Shown: positions 45,171 to 56,553, counted from the first letter of the stretch. The stretch is DNA of 64,000 nucleotides from Flavobacterium sp. KS-LB2 (GCF_036895565.1 NZ_CP145904.1:1364001-1428000); one strand, 5' to 3'. Numbers and translations are program-made. Notes: generated by a model from the letters alone, not told the origin.

Positions 45171-46751
45171 ATGAATGTAATACCAGAAGAATATCAAATT
45201 AGTACATTGTTAAATCAAGATACGTATTTAGTTGACGGAGAATTAAAAAAATGGACGGGTCAGACCACTCCAGTTTTTTCAACGATTTCATCTACAGAAG
45301 AATATGGCCCAACTATATTAGGTTCAATTCCTTTTATGGGTGAAGCGGAGGCTTTGGAAGCAGTCAATGCAGCCAGTGCAGCGTATAATAATGGTCAAGG
45401 ATTATGGCCTACGATGAAAGTGGCCGATCGTATAAAGTGTATGGAAAATTTTGTTACACAAATGAAAACAACCCGCAAGGAAGTTGTTAAATTATTGATG
45501 TGGGAAATTGGAAAATCATTGGGTGATTCTGAAAAAGAATTTGACAGAACAGTAGAATATATTTACGATACAATCGACAGTTTGAAAGAATTAAACAGCC
45601 GAAGTGCTCATTTTTCTAAAGTGCAAGGAATAAATGCCATGGTTCGTAGAGGACCGCTTGGTGTTGTTTTATGCCTTGGGCCCTATAATTACCCGTTGAA
45701 TGAGACTTTTTCGTTGCTGATTCCTGCTTTGATTATGGGGAATCCTGTGATTTTTAAACCTGCTAAACACGGTGTGTTGTTAATTTCACCTTTATTGGAG
45801 GCTTTCAGAAGTAGTTTTCCAAAAGGAGCCATCAACATTGTGTACGGCCGTGGACGTGAAGTGGCTTCGCCAATAATGAAATCTGGGAAAGTAGATATTT
45901 TGGCTTTAATCGGAAACAGTAAATCAGCAATTGCATTACAAGATCAACATCCTAATAAAAACAGATTGCGTTTGATATTAGGTTTGGAGGCAAAAAATCC
46001 TGCAATAATCCTTCCGGATGCCGATTTAGATTTGGCTATACAAGAATGTATTGCGGGTTCTTTATCCTTCAATGGACAACGTTGTACGGCTTTGAAAGTT
46101 TTGTATGTGCACGAGTCTATTGCAGATGAATTTAACAAGCGTTTTGCTGCCAAAGTAGACGCATTGGTTTTTGGAAATCCTTGGGATGCAGCTGTTTTTT
46201 TAACGCCTTTACCAGAAAAAGAAAAACCAGCATACATTCAGGAATTAATTGATGATGCTACTAGTAAAGGTGCTTCGATAATCAATGAAAAAGGAGGAAA
46301 GCATTCGTCAAATTATATTTTTCCTGCAGTATTATACCCTATAAATAAAGAAATGAGTGTGTATCACGAAGAGCAATTTGGTCCTGTTGTCCCTATTATT
46401 TCTTTCAAAGACATTCAAGAGCCTTTGAACGATATGGCCGAATCAAATTACGGACAACAAGTGAGTTTGTTTGGAAAAGACATTAAAACAATTGCGCCGC
46501 TTATTGATGCTTTGGTAAATTTAGTGTGCAGAGTAAACTTGAATAGTTCTTGCCAGAGAGGACCAGATGTTTTCCCTTTTACAGGAAGAAAAGATTCGGC
46601 AGTAGGAACATTGAGTATCCACGATGCCCTGCGTTCCTTCTCGATTAGAACCTTTGTTGCCTCTAAAGACAATGAGTATAACAATGCTATTTTACAAGAA
46701 TTATTGAGCAGTAAAGAATCTAATTTTATTAATACCGATTATATTTTGTAA
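45171..46751 (+). CDS. gapN: NADP-dependent glyceraldehyde-3-phosphate dehydrogenase (GapN type)
   Basis: 526 residues from the ATG at 45171 ([10 protein letters not shown]); a TTG two codons upstream is less likely. Aldehyde dehydrogenase superfamily: [39 protein letters not shown] (catalytic Glu), [10 protein letters not shown] (catalytic Cys), [10 protein letters not shown] and [24 protein letters not shown], a C-terminal block characteristic of the GapN group. Irreversible oxidation of glyceraldehyde-3-phosphate to 3-phosphoglycerate with NADPH formation, bypassing two glycolytic steps. Ends at a terminator. Confidence 0.93.
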   Translation: MNVIPEEYQISTLLNQDTYLVDGELKKWTGQTTPVFSTISSTEEYGPTILGSIPFMGEAEALEAVNAASAAYNNGQGLWPTMKVADRIKCMENFVTQMKTTRKEVVKLLMWEIGKSLGDSEKEFDRTVEYIYDTIDSLKELNSRSAHFSKVQGINAMVRRGPLGVVLCLGPYNYPLNETFSLLIPALIMGNPVIFKPAKHGVLLISPLLEAFRSSFPKGAINIVYGRGREVASPIMKSGKVDILALIGNSKSAIALQDQHPNKNRLRLILGLEAKNPAIILPDADLDLAIQECIAGSLSFNGQRCTALKVLYVHESIADEFNKRFAAKVDALVFGNPWDAAVFLTPLPEKEKPAYIQELIDDATSKGASIINEKGGKHSSNYIFPAVLYPINKEMSVYHEEQFGPVVPIISFKDIQEPLNDMAESNYGQQVSLFGKDIKTIAPLIDALVNLVCRVNLNSSCQRGPDVFPFTGRKDSAVGTLSIHDALRSFSIRTFVASKDNEYNNAILQELLSSKESNFINTDYIL

Positions 46752-46772
46752 TCTCTTTTTAATTAAAAATTT

Positions 46773-46804
46773 AAGTCGTCTCGTTTTTCGTGGCGGCTTT
46801 TTTT
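46773..46804 (+). terminator. Terminator of gapN
   Basis: AAGTCGTC (46773-46780) pairs with GGCGGCTT (46792-46799; two G-U pairs in RNA), followed by T6. Confidence 0.78.
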
Positions 46805-46870
46805 ATGGGATTGAGTTTGCCAATGAGATTTTTATGCTGAAAAAATTATGTAATACGTCTAAGTCTTTTT

Positions 46871-46930
46871 AAATATTTTCATTTTCAATGTTTTACGGGA
46901 AACCGTAAAGCATTGAAAATGAAAATATTT
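46871..46930. repeat. 60-nt near-perfect palindrome capped by GAAA
   Basis: 20-bp arms AAATATTTTCATTTTCAATG (46871-46890) and its exact complement (46911-46930), continued by TTTTACGG (46891-46898) with CCGTAAAG (46903-46910) around GAAA (46899-46902). This gives a 28-bp stem with a single T-G pair. It lies between the convergent gapN and katG genes, in a 376-bp gap without a gene. Confidence 0.85.
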
Positions 46931-46992
46931 AGATTTGTTGGTATAGATTAATTTAGGGTTAGTTATCTATCACATTAGCAGAAGTCATTTAA

Positions 46993-47039
46993 TGGCACGA
47001 AGCCATCCAAAAAGGAGGGATTAGTGCCACTTTATGGCT
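46993..47039. other. Possible pseudoknot-forming segment
   Basis: TGGCAC (46993-46998) can pair with GTGCCA (47024-47029), and AGCCAT (47001-47006) with ATGGCT (47034-47039), crossing each other. Alternative local hairpins (ATGGC/GCCAT) are also possible, so the fold is uncertain. Confidence 0.3.
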
Positions 47040-47127
47040 GGTAATACAGAATCTAGAATCTTTTTTAAGATTAATGAACAAGTTTTATTTAGGTATAATC
47101 AGTCTGCAAATCAAACTAAAAAATAAA

Positions 47128-47157
47128 AAAAGGTGATCCGTTGCCAGATCACCTTTT
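47128..47157 (-). terminator. Terminator of katG
   Basis: AAAAGGTGATC (47128-47138) and GATCACCTTTT (47147-47157) are exact complements; T-rich on the minus strand beyond the stem. 24 bp after the katG stop. Confidence 0.9.
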
Positions 47158-47180
47158 CAAACAAATTATAAATTCTAATA

Positions 47181-49451
<2,271 letters not shown>

Positions 49452-49505
49452 TTATTTACTTAAAGCGAATTTACCAAAAAACATTCGTACCTGTTTTTAT
49501 TTCTA

Positions 49506-49520
49506 ATAGATAAAAACTAT
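49506..49520 (-). promoter_or_regulatory. OxyR-like half-site upstream of katG
   Basis: ATAG-N7-CTAT, the consensus unit of OxyR sites. The expected second unit, 7 bp further on, is not conserved, so only half of a full site is seen. A further dyad TTAGAT-GTT-ATCTAA lies at 49588-49602 in the same 310-bp gap. Confidence 0.4.
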
Positions 49521-49746
49521 AGTTGTTTGTGGTATTAGTGATGTATAAATTTACTAAAAATGTTTAATTAAATGGATATCAATTCATTTAGATGTTATCT
49601 AAATACATTTAGTTTATAGTTTCGTGTGAATCACATTTGGTTTTGTATTTTGAAGTGTAGTGATATCTAAAAAATAAATCACAATTTATTATTAAATCTT
49701 AGCACTCCTTAAAGCGGTTCACAGTAACTTTAGCAAAAAAAAATAT

Positions 49747-50193
49747 ATGAATTCATTTGAAGATAAAAATAATACAGACCAAAATACAGTAACTTCTGAA
49801 TTTGAAGCTTGGGTTGGGATTTTATATTCTTGTATCAGTGCGGATAGCCAAATTACAGAATCGGAAAGGGCGTCATTATCTAGATTATTGTATTCTAAAC
49901 AGAAGTTTTCTGGAATTGATATTGCGCCTCTTTATGTAAAATCATCGCATTTAAGAGCAGAACTAGGGCAATTAAAGTACATTTCTGCTTGTTGTGAACT
50001 TATTAACGAAGCCGATAAAGAAACTGTATTTGCTTTAGCTTTAGAGGTGTTACTCGCTGATGGGATGTTAGAAAAAGAAGAAAAAAATGTGATTGAAGTT
50101 TTGTCAAACCATCTAAAAATTGATGCGGCAATGACTAGTAAAATAATTGAAGTTATTTTCTTGAAAAATAAAGGCAACATAAAAGGGATATAA
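49747..50193 (+). CDS. TerB-like protein
   Basis: 148 residues, all-helical pattern of the TerB/DjlA-N fold: EAWVGILYSCISADSQITESERASLSRLL (residues about 21-49) and a second acidic unit ALALEVLLADGMLEKEEKNVIEVLSNHLKI (about 97-126), each with the ADxxIxxxE-type metal-binding loop. TerB domains are associated with tellurite resistance and phage/stress functions. Divergent from katG, and not near other ter genes. Soluble, function unproven. Confidence 0.72.
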   Translation: MNSFEDKNNTDQNTVTSEFEAWVGILYSCISADSQITESERASLSRLLYSKQKFSGIDIAPLYVKSSHLRAELGQLKYISACCELINEADKETVFALALEVLLADGMLEKEEKNVIEVLSNHLKIDAAMTSKIIEVIFLKNKGNIKGI

Positions 50194-50370
50194 ATGACGA
50201 TCTCATGCTGAATTATAAAATTTTAAATGAGTTTTATTAAGCAGATCATTATCATACTGCGAAGAATGTTTTTCTATCTGAAAGACTCTTTTTTATGGCA
50301 TAACTACTTTATATTAAAAATATTGCGTAATTTAGAATGTTAGAATTGGTGCAATTTTTAAAACTGAAAT

Positions 50371-50574
50371 GTTATCAAAAAGAAACTAAAAAAAGCAACT
50401 AAAAAGTTACACGAAAGGCTGCATCGAGAACCGTTAATCACGCATCCTCGATTGAAGTTTGTTCCTAATATTGTGCTCAACTTAATTAGCTGTGTTATCA
50501 CATTTGCAGTGGTAGGAATGCTTTTGTATTTACTGTTGAATTATTTGATAGTGAAATTTTATCACTTAGATTAA
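50371..50574 (+). CDS. Putative small membrane protein without an in-frame start codon
   Basis: The frame encodes about 67 residues: a very basic N-terminus (KKKLKKATKKLHERLHREP), a linker LITHPRLKFVPNIVLNL, and one hydrophobic helix ISCVITFAVVGMLLYLLL. This looks protein-like, but the frame opens at a TGA (50365) with no ATG, GTG or TTG near its start. An ATG at 50369 is in the next frame; one extra A in the AAAAA run at 50377-50381 would join them to give MLSKKKLKK. So it is a frameshifted gene, a sequencing error in a homopolymer, or a non-standard start. Follows the TerB-like gene by 180 bp. Confidence 0.45.
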   Translation, partial: VIKKKLKKATKKLHERLHREPLITHPRLKFVPNIVLNLISCVITFAVVGMLLYLLLNYLIVKFYHLD

Positions 50575-50581
50575 CAAGGTT

Positions 50582-52012
50582 TTAAAAATTAAAATTGACT
50601 ATACAGTTAATCGTGCTCATGTTTGTTTTGTTGATGATGTAATTTTTATTGCCATAAGTTTCCCTTAAATTGTATTTGTGTACATACAACAGTTGTGCGT
50701 CAAAACCTTTTAAGAGTCCTTGAAATACATATCGAATATCAGCATTTGTTTGCAGGTAGGATGGTAAACCATATTTATTTAATACAACATTTTTTACATC
50801 CGGTAAATCAAAATAGCCTACAGCGAGTTGTGATTTGAATGTTTTTTTAGGATGGTTATATTGTATTTTTGCCATTAGTGCATTTACATCACCAAAACCT
50901 TCATTACGTTCCCGTGGCATAAACGTATAAAAAGGATCTCGTCCCCATTCTCGGGGCATTAAATACCGTCCATTAGCAGTTATTCGGTTGTAGTTCAAGG
51001 TAACTTCTATTTTTTGATTTTGCCAGCCTAATCTTCCTCCAAAAGTTTGAGAATTGCCATTTTTTTCAAAATAAGTTTTGCTGGGATCTTCATTTCCTCC
51101 AGAATTCAGTGCGTTTTGGTATATCGTCTGAAAACCGAAAAGTAATTTTGAGTTTGGATTTAAATCGTATTTATAGTCCATTTGGAGCAATGCCGAATTG
51201 AATATATTTTCTGCGTATTGATTCCATAATAGTGCTTTTAGATTTTTTATGGATTCATTTTGTACACCCATAATATAAATTCCGTTGCTATCTAAATTCC
51301 CTGCATAATCAGATTTAGATCCATCAGGATTTACGCCATTTGGATATATTCCGATGGATTCACCGATTTTAAAATATTTCAGTGTACTCCGTGGGGAGAT
51401 TCCGTAGAGATATCCCAAATTGATTTTAGTCTTTTTGATTTCATTATAATCTACCCAAATTCCGTTTACTTCCGTTGGACGCATTCTGCCGTCTTGCAGG
51501 TTTATAAAGGACGTATTGAGCAGTTGTTTTCCGAGAGTTATAGTCGAATTTTTATAATTGTATTTTAAATATAATTCTTCTAACCGACTTAGATTGTCTT
51601 TGTTTGATGGGTTTTGAATGTCAAAAAGTGCCACTTCATATCGATTGGACACATTAGTAACAGGATCTTTTTGAGTAAAATCAGAAGATCCAATATTAAA
51701 AATATAATAGCCGCTGACGCCAAATTGAAAATTATGAAATTTAGCAGTCTCAAATTTTACGCCTCCGCCAAGTGCATTCGCATGATAATCAGATAAGCCA
51801 CTTTCATTGTTGGTAGTCATGAAAATATAACGAAAATGACCATTGAAGTTTCCGTTTTTGAAAGCATGTAAAATCGATGTGGAATCAATTTTTTCATTAC
51901 TTTTTTCTTTCCAAACGCTCGGCTTGTCTGAGATTTCTTGATGTTGCGCTATTGTATTTATGGTAAAAAGGAGGGAAGCAAGAATATATATTACAGCGAA
52001 AAAATTTTTCAT
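50582..52012 (-). CDS. OprD-like outer-membrane porin
   Basis: 476 residues with a signal peptide (VIYILASLLFTINTIAQ). Many alternating amphipathic strands with aromatic girdles (NGHFRYIFMTTNN, FQFGVSGYYIFNI, LKYNYKNSTITLGKQLL) and a C-terminal Phe (MSTINCIVNFNF), as in outer-membrane beta-barrels; YLYGISPRST and the overall plan fit the OprD family. Probably the outer-membrane entry for an anionic substrate. It has its own sulfur-regulon promoter, which suggests the substrate is a sulfur anion such as thiosulfate (inference). Confidence 0.75.
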   Translation of the reverse strand: MKNFFAVIYILASLLFTINTIAQHQEISDKPSVWKEKSNEKIDSTSILHAFKNGNFNGHFRYIFMTTNNESGLSDYHANALGGGVKFETAKFHNFQFGVSGYYIFNIGSSDFTQKDPVTNVSNRYEVALFDIQNPSNKDNLSRLEELYLKYNYKNSTITLGKQLLNTSFINLQDGRMRPTEVNGIWVDYNEIKKTKINLGYLYGISPRSTLKYFKIGESIGIYPNGVNPDGSKSDYAGNLDSNGIYIMGVQNESIKNLKALLWNQYAENIFNSALLQMDYKYDLNPNSKLLFGFQTIYQNALNSGGNEDPSKTYFEKNGNSQTFGGRLGWQNQKIEVTLNYNRITANGRYLMPREWGRDPFYTFMPRERNEGFGDVNALMAKIQYNHPKKTFKSQLAVGYFDLPDVKNVVLNKYGLPSYLQTNADIRYVFQGLLKGFDAQLLYVHKYNLRETYGNKNYIINKTNMSTINCIVNFNF

Positions 52013-52034
52013 TTTTGAACGTTTATATTTTCAA

Positions 52035-52078
52035 CAAAAATAATCTCATCAATCTAAATGGGAAGTAACTTTTATCAC
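52035..52078 (-). promoter_or_regulatory. Sulfur-regulon promoter 2 (porin)
   Basis: Gene-sense dyad GTGATAAAAGTTAC (52078-52065), 22-bp spacer, TATTTTTG (52042-52035). Same layout and spacing as the four other sites. Confidence 0.75.
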
Positions 52079-52093
52079 ATTAACCCAAAAAAT

Positions 52094-52122
52094 AAAGCCG
52101 AATGTTTTAAGCATTCGACTTT
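52094..52122 (-). terminator. Terminator after the SoxB-like gene
   Basis: AAAG-c-CGAATG (52094-52104) pairs with CATTCG-a-CTTT (52112-52122); T-rich in the minus direction. It ends the operon that starts at 56534. Confidence 0.75.
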
Positions 52123-52149
52123 ATGAATTTTGACTTCTTTCCTTAAATA

Positions 52150-53844
52150 TTATCTAAAAGTATAATCGACACCAGTAACCTGTGATAACAGCGTTTCCGG
52201 AGCATCCAGAATTATCGCATTTTTTTGCGGAGTAGGAGTAACTGGAGAATTTTGCTTTAAATACTCTTTCATCACCGAATGTAAAGTTGCATTAGTGTTT
52301 TTGGCATCCACAACGCCTTTCATTCTGCAAAGCATGTCTACAGGATCGCCGTCGCGTTCACAGGCCATTATGGAATACATTTTTTCAGGATCTAACGGTA
52401 TATTTTTCACGGTTATACTTTGTACTCTTTTATCCATTTCTGCAAAAGCATTAAAGCGCACTTCCATTCCCTTGAATTTTACGACCCAGCCACCAAAACG
52501 TTTTGAAGCGTCTTGCGCAAAAACATTATTTAATTCTTTTTCTAGCCAGTTTTTCAGTTGCTTTCCGGTTACTTTTGCAGTTCGCACAGTGCTGTCAACA
52601 GGTAACATATCAAAAATAAATCCATTTGTGATAGGAATATTTCCGGTTTGATTAGGAGTTATTTTTGGTGGACAAAAACGGAATCCGTTAGAAAGATTAA
52701 TATCTATGTCTGGAAATTTCCAGTTTAAAGCATTTAAAATCATCGTATCAATTGGATTTTCTACCACAAAATAACGGTACAAAGGAATCGTGCTGTAACC
52801 AATAACCTGATTGATTTTTTCTTTATAAATAGACTCTTTTTCTATTAATAATTTTTCAATTGCAGCATCCGGTTTTATTTTTGGCGAATCAACTTCAAGT
52901 AGTTCATAGTTATCTTCAATTACTTTTCCGTTTAAAATTGTCAAATCTAATTTTCCAATAAACGAACCAAAAGCTCCCGGTTCCACCACTTTTGAATATT
53001 TACATACTATAGGTTTTCGTACTCTTTCGTGCGTGTCGCCTCCTAAAATATAATTGACACCTTCACATTCCGGTCGGTTTGCCAATGCTATTTGTTGTGA
53101 TAAACCCAAATGTGCAATTATGATCACATAACTGCATTGTTCTTGATTTCTAAGCACATCTACATAATGAGCCAGATTTTCTTCGGGATTGGTATATAAA
53201 ATTCCTTTGCTGTAATTTGGACTTTGTCGCAACGGCACCAAAGGATCGGTGTAGCCTAGAAAACCAATTTTTGCTCCTGCAATATGCCAAATAGTATAGG
53301 GTTGAAAAATAAGTTCGCCTCGTTTTCCGTCGCCTAAATCATGGTACATATTGGTACAAATTTTTGGAGCATCTAGAGAACCCAACAATGTTTGCATTTT
53401 TCTTTTTCCGTAAATTACTTCCCAATTTCCCGGAAGATATAAGTCGTAATTCAACGCATTTAAAATGGGAACAAAAGCTTCACCTGTTGTTTCAACGCTT
53501 AATTCGCTACCCTGAAACATATCGCCAGTGTCAATGATATAGGTGTTTGGGTTTTTCTTTTTTAACTTTTTAAGCATCGTTGCCAAATATGCGTAACCGC
53601 CTGTTTTTCTAAAAACTACTTTGTCATTTTCCCAAAACAACTCATCATGTGGATGAATTTGGCAATGTACATCTGTAGTTTGAAGAATGGAAATCGTTTG
53701 GGGTTTGCTGCGATCAATTGCTGCATCCAAGTTTATTTCTTCCGTCTGAGTTGTATTTGCAATAGCGGAAATAGGCGAAATAATAGCAGCACCCAGACCT
53801 AATGTCCCAACTGATTTAAGGAAATCTCTTCGGTTATTGCTCAT
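52150..53844 (-). CDS. SoxB-like Tat-exported metallophosphoesterase/5'-nucleotidase family protein
   Basis: 564 residues. Twin-arginine signal NNRRDFLKSVGTLGLG. Metallophosphatase domain with dinuclear-metal motifs LQTTDVHCQIHPHDE, IIDTGDMFQGS, LPGNWEVIYG, IIIAHLGL and GGDTHER, then a C-terminal 5'-nucleotidase domain (NGFRFCPPKI, LPVDSTVRTAKVTGKQL). The GNWE variant in place of GNHE, the Tat signal and the length all fit SoxB, the manganese thiosulfohydrolase that releases sulfate from SoxY-bound thiosulfate. No SoxYZ or SoxAX is in the window, so its partner is unknown; a plain nucleotidase is the alternative. Last gene of the YeeE-cytochrome-DsrE cluster, 91 bp after the DsrE-like gene. 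Confidence 0.78.
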   Translation of the reverse strand: MSNNRRDFLKSVGTLGLGAAIISPISAIANTTQTEEINLDAAIDRSKPQTISILQTTDVHCQIHPHDELFWENDKVVFRKTGGYAYLATMLKKLKKKNPNTYIIDTGDMFQGSELSVETTGEAFVPILNALNYDLYLPGNWEVIYGKRKMQTLLGSLDAPKICTNMYHDLGDGKRGELIFQPYTIWHIAGAKIGFLGYTDPLVPLRQSPNYSKGILYTNPEENLAHYVDVLRNQEQCSYVIIIAHLGLSQQIALANRPECEGVNYILGGDTHERVRKPIVCKYSKVVEPGAFGSFIGKLDLTILNGKVIEDNYELLEVDSPKIKPDAAIEKLLIEKESIYKEKINQVIGYSTIPLYRYFVVENPIDTMILNALNWKFPDIDINLSNGFRFCPPKITPNQTGNIPITNGFIFDMLPVDSTVRTAKVTGKQLKNWLEKELNNVFAQDASKRFGGWVVKFKGMEVRFNAFAEMDKRVQSITVKNIPLDPEKMYSIMACERDGDPVDMLCRMKGVVDAKNTNATLHSVMKEYLKQNSPVTPTPQKNAIILDAPETLLSQVTGVDYTFR

Positions 53845-53935
53845 GGTTTTAGTTTTTTTGATTCATAGCAAATTTTACAGCAAAAACTACAGCTAAATTG
53901 TGTCGCTAGATGCAAAATATAGTTACATTCTTATT

Positions 53936-54361
53936 TTAGAATCCGCCTTTGATGTACGTCCAGCCTTGTTCTTGTTTTTCTACAATTTCGGCAATTCCCA
54001 CAGGTACATATTCTACTTCCGAAATGATTTGGTCTTTAGATACTTTTTGACTTTTCATTGTATTTTCGCACACTAAAAAGCGAACTCCTTTAGCTCTAAG
54101 TTCTTTTATCGCGTCTATTTGTTTTGATTTTGCAGACATTACAAATGGTAAACCCATGCTGTGAATCACTACTTCGTATTTAGCATTAGGCCAATGCGTA
54201 GTTAAGTTTTTTAATTGGTTTACAATTGCTTTTTGTTGTAAAGTGTCAACAGCATTGGTAAACTGAAAAACAATTTTGTGGTTATTCGGTTTTTTTTGAG
54301 CGAATGCAGCAATTGAAATCATGCTAAATACAAGGATAAATGAAAGCGTGAGGTTTTTCAT
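53936..54361 (-). CDS. Exported DsrE-like protein
   Basis: 141 residues with a signal peptide (SFILVFSMISIAAFAQ). DsrE/F fold: HKIVFQFTNAVDTLQQKAIVNQLKNL, KYEVVIHSMGLPFVM, then IKELRAKGVRFLVCENTMKSQ with a single Cys at the position used for sulfur transfer in DsrE-type proteins. A periplasmic sulfur carrier or binding protein is likely. It starts 23 bp after the cytochrome gene, in the same operon. Confidence 0.82.
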   Translation of the reverse strand: MKNLTLSFILVFSMISIAAFAQKKPNNHKIVFQFTNAVDTLQQKAIVNQLKNLTTHWPNAKYEVVIHSMGLPFVMSAKSKQIDAIKELRAKGVRFLVCENTMKSQKVSKDQIISEVEYVPVGIAEIVEKQEQGWTYIKGGF

Positions 54362-54384
54362 AATTTGGTTTTAAGTAGTTAATT

Positions 54385-55449
54385 TTATTTTTTCTTTTTT
54401 GCTTCTTTAATAGGTTTGAAAGGTCCGAATTTATGTTGGATTTCCGTAAACGAATCTGAAAAAGGTCCAAAAGGATGATCGACCGGTTTTTTCGAAATAT
54501 CGGGCCAATCTTGACTTAAATCTTTCGATGGTCTGTCCAGACTTTCCACATAAGCCGCAATATCCCAAGATTCTTCATCTGATAATTGAGGGTTTTCATA
54601 CGTTGCGCCTAGTGGCATATTGTATTTTATGTAGCCAGCAAACCGACTGATTCTAAAAAGTCCTGCACCGCTATTATATGAATTTTTGCCCCAAAGTGGC
54701 GGATACGTATATTCCTTTTTGTCCGCTGCCAAAATTCCTTCGCCATTCACTTGATGGCAACTCGCACATTTGGCGTCATACAAAGCTTTTCCTTTGGCAG
54801 GATCAGCCGCACGATCTAAATATTCCAAATCATAGATTCCGGAGGCATTTGCTTCTTTGCCTTTTGGAACATTACTGCCAATGTACTCAATATAAGCAAT
54901 CATGGCTTTCATTTCCCTGTCGTCTTTTGTGAGTGGCTGGCCGTTCAAGCTTCTTTCCATACAATCGTTGACTCTTTTGTAGAGATTTTCCACTTGGCCG
55001 CTACGCGCTCTCATTTTTGGATACATCGCATATACGGAACCATAATTGTTTCCCCAAGGTTTTGTACCTGCATCCAGATGGCAATTATTGCAATTCATCC
55101 CGTTAGAGATTTGTTTTACACTGCCATTTGGACCCAAATATTTAGCCGTATGCGCAATTAAATCTTTACCATATTCGACTTCTTGTTTTAAAGTGACATC
55201 AGTAATCAAATTGATATCAGCTGGCTTCCAGAATTTTGCCATTTCATTTTGCACCATCACTTTTTTCTTTGCATCGATATAAAGGGAATCGAGGTTTGAA
55301 TCATTATTTTGAAACCAAGAGGTGATGGATGAATTGAAAAACACAACCAAGAATAACCCCATGACTAAGAAAATAATAGTCATAAAGAGATAAATCAGTC
55401 TTTTTACAAGCGATTTAAATTGGACGATATTTTGTTTTTCTGGAATCAT
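54385..55449 (-). CDS. Membrane-anchored dihaem cytochrome c, TsdA-like (thiosulfate dehydrogenase)
   Basis: 354 residues from MIPEKQNIVQF; this start lies 7 bp after the upstream stop, while the in-frame ATG at 55488 would overlap that gene. N-terminal anchor (LIYLFMTIIFLVMGLFLVVFF), then two haem c sites, CNNCH (120-124) and CASCH (228-232). The block HLDAGTKPWGNN, YPKMRARSG and LYKRVNDCMERSLNG is typical of TsdA, which couples two thiosulfates to tetrathionate; the Cys at 163 sits where TsdA has a Cys haem ligand (inference). Between the YeeE-type transporter genes and the DsrE-like gene. Confidence 0.8.
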   Translation of the reverse strand: MIPEKQNIVQFKSLVKRLIYLFMTIIFLVMGLFLVVFFNSSITSWFQNNDSNLDSLYIDAKKKVMVQNEMAKFWKPADINLITDVTLKQEVEYGKDLIAHTAKYLGPNGSVKQISNGMNCNNCHLDAGTKPWGNNYGSVYAMYPKMRARSGQVENLYKRVNDCMERSLNGQPLTKDDREMKAMIAYIEYIGSNVPKGKEANASGIYDLEYLDRAADPAKGKALYDAKCASCHQVNGEGILAADKKEYTYPPLWGKNSYNSGAGLFRISRFAGYIKYNMPLGATYENPQLSDEESWDIAAYVESLDRPSKDLSQDWPDISKKPVDHPFGPFSDSFTEIQHKFGPFKPIKEAKKKK

Positions 55450-55456
55450 AAATGTA

Positions 55457-55954
55457 TTAATGAGGCAGTTTATCTCTAAAATATCCATAAACCCAAGTTC
55501 CTACTATTGCAAAAAATAGGGTTACAATCATAACGGTTGCACCCGTTCCAATTTGTGCAAACAATGGTCCAGGACAAGCTCCGGTTACTGCCCAACCCAA
55601 CCCAAAGATAAGTCCTCCATAAATCTGACCTTTGTTAAAGGTTTTGTCGTGAAACTCAATTTTCTCACCGTAAATGGTTTTAATATTGAATTTTTTAATC
55701 AGGAAAACGGAAGTTATTCCAACCACAACGGCACTTCCAATAACGCCATACATGTGGAAAGATTGGAAGCGAAACATTTCCTGAATGCGATACCAACTGA
55801 TAATTTCTGCTTTGATGAAAACAATACCGAATAAAATACCAATGACTAAGTATTTTAAATTGTGGTACCATTTGTGTTCCAATTGACTCTCGTTGATACA
55901 AACCGTATCCAAGGAACGCGTCTCGAAATCTGTATTTTGATCTTTAATGTTCAT
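55457..55954 (-). CDS. YeeE/YedE (DUF6691) transporter half, C-terminal type
   Basis: 165 residues from MNIKDQNTDFE, which starts 10 bp after the upstream stop; the in-frame ATG at 55996 would overlap that gene. Three to four membrane segments and the motif GLGWAVTGACPGPLFAQIGTG with its conserved Cys. It pairs with the preceding gene to form a YeeE/YedE-like unit; the family includes thiosulfate uptake channels that pass substrate along conserved Cys residues. The ~35-residue hydrophilic N-terminus is unusually long. Confidence 0.87.
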   Translation of the reverse strand: MNIKDQNTDFETRSLDTVCINESQLEHKWYHNLKYLVIGILFGIVFIKAEIISWYRIQEMFRFQSFHMYGVIGSAVVVGITSVFLIKKFNIKTIYGEKIEFHDKTFNKGQIYGGLIFGLGWAVTGACPGPLFAQIGTGATVMIVTLFFAIVGTWVYGYFRDKLPH

Positions 55955-55964
55955 AATTCGTAAT

Positions 55965-56534
55965 TTAAAGTGAAAGAATAAATGGTAAAATAACATTTGC
56001 CATAATCAATCCGCCAATGAAGAAACAACAAGTTGCTATAAGCGATGGCATTTGTAAATTAGACAAACCTGAAATAGCGTGACCACTGGTGCAACCTCCC
56101 GCATAACGAGATCCAAAACCAATGAAAAAGCCACCAATAACCATCATAAAAAATCCTTTCAGTGTAAACAAACTTTCCCATGAGAATAATTGCTCTGGCA
56201 ACATACCGTAAATTTCAGTTATGCCGTAACCTGCCAATTCGGCTTTTAGATTTCCATCAATGATAATCGGATTAGGATTAGACAAAAAGCTATACGCAAT
56301 TACACCGCCCAATAAAATACCGAAAACGAAAAACATATTCCAGATTTCTTTTTTCCAATCGTATTTGAAAAACTTTATGTTTGCCGGTAAACACATGGCG
56401 CAAGTATGACGTAATGAGGCACTAATACCAAATGATTTGTTACCAATGATTAACAAAGCTGGAACCGTAAGTCCAACTAATGGGCCTGCAATATACCAAG
56501 GCCAAGGTTCTCTGATTAATTCTAAAATTTCCAT
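55965..56534 (-). CDS. YeeE/YedE thiosulfate transporter family, N-terminal type
   Basis: 189 residues, about five membrane segments. The motif GFGSRYAGGCTSGHAISGLSNLQMPSL holds the conserved Cys of YeeE proteins; a further Cys-rich stretch HTCAMCLPANIKF (residues about 43-55) follows the first loop. Likely imports thiosulfate or another sulfane anion. First gene of the operon YeeE, DUF6691, cytochrome c, DsrE-like, SoxB-like, with a sulfur-regulon promoter in front. Confidence 0.9.
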   Translation of the reverse strand: MEILELIREPWPWYIAGPLVGLTVPALLIIGNKSFGISASLRHTCAMCLPANIKFFKYDWKKEIWNMFFVFGILLGGVIAYSFLSNPNPIIIDGNLKAELAGYGITEIYGMLPEQLFSWESLFTLKGFFMMVIGGFFIGFGSRYAGGCTSGHAISGLSNLQMPSLIATCCFFIGGLIMANVILPFILSL

Positions 56535-56553
56535 AATTATATTTTTATTACCA

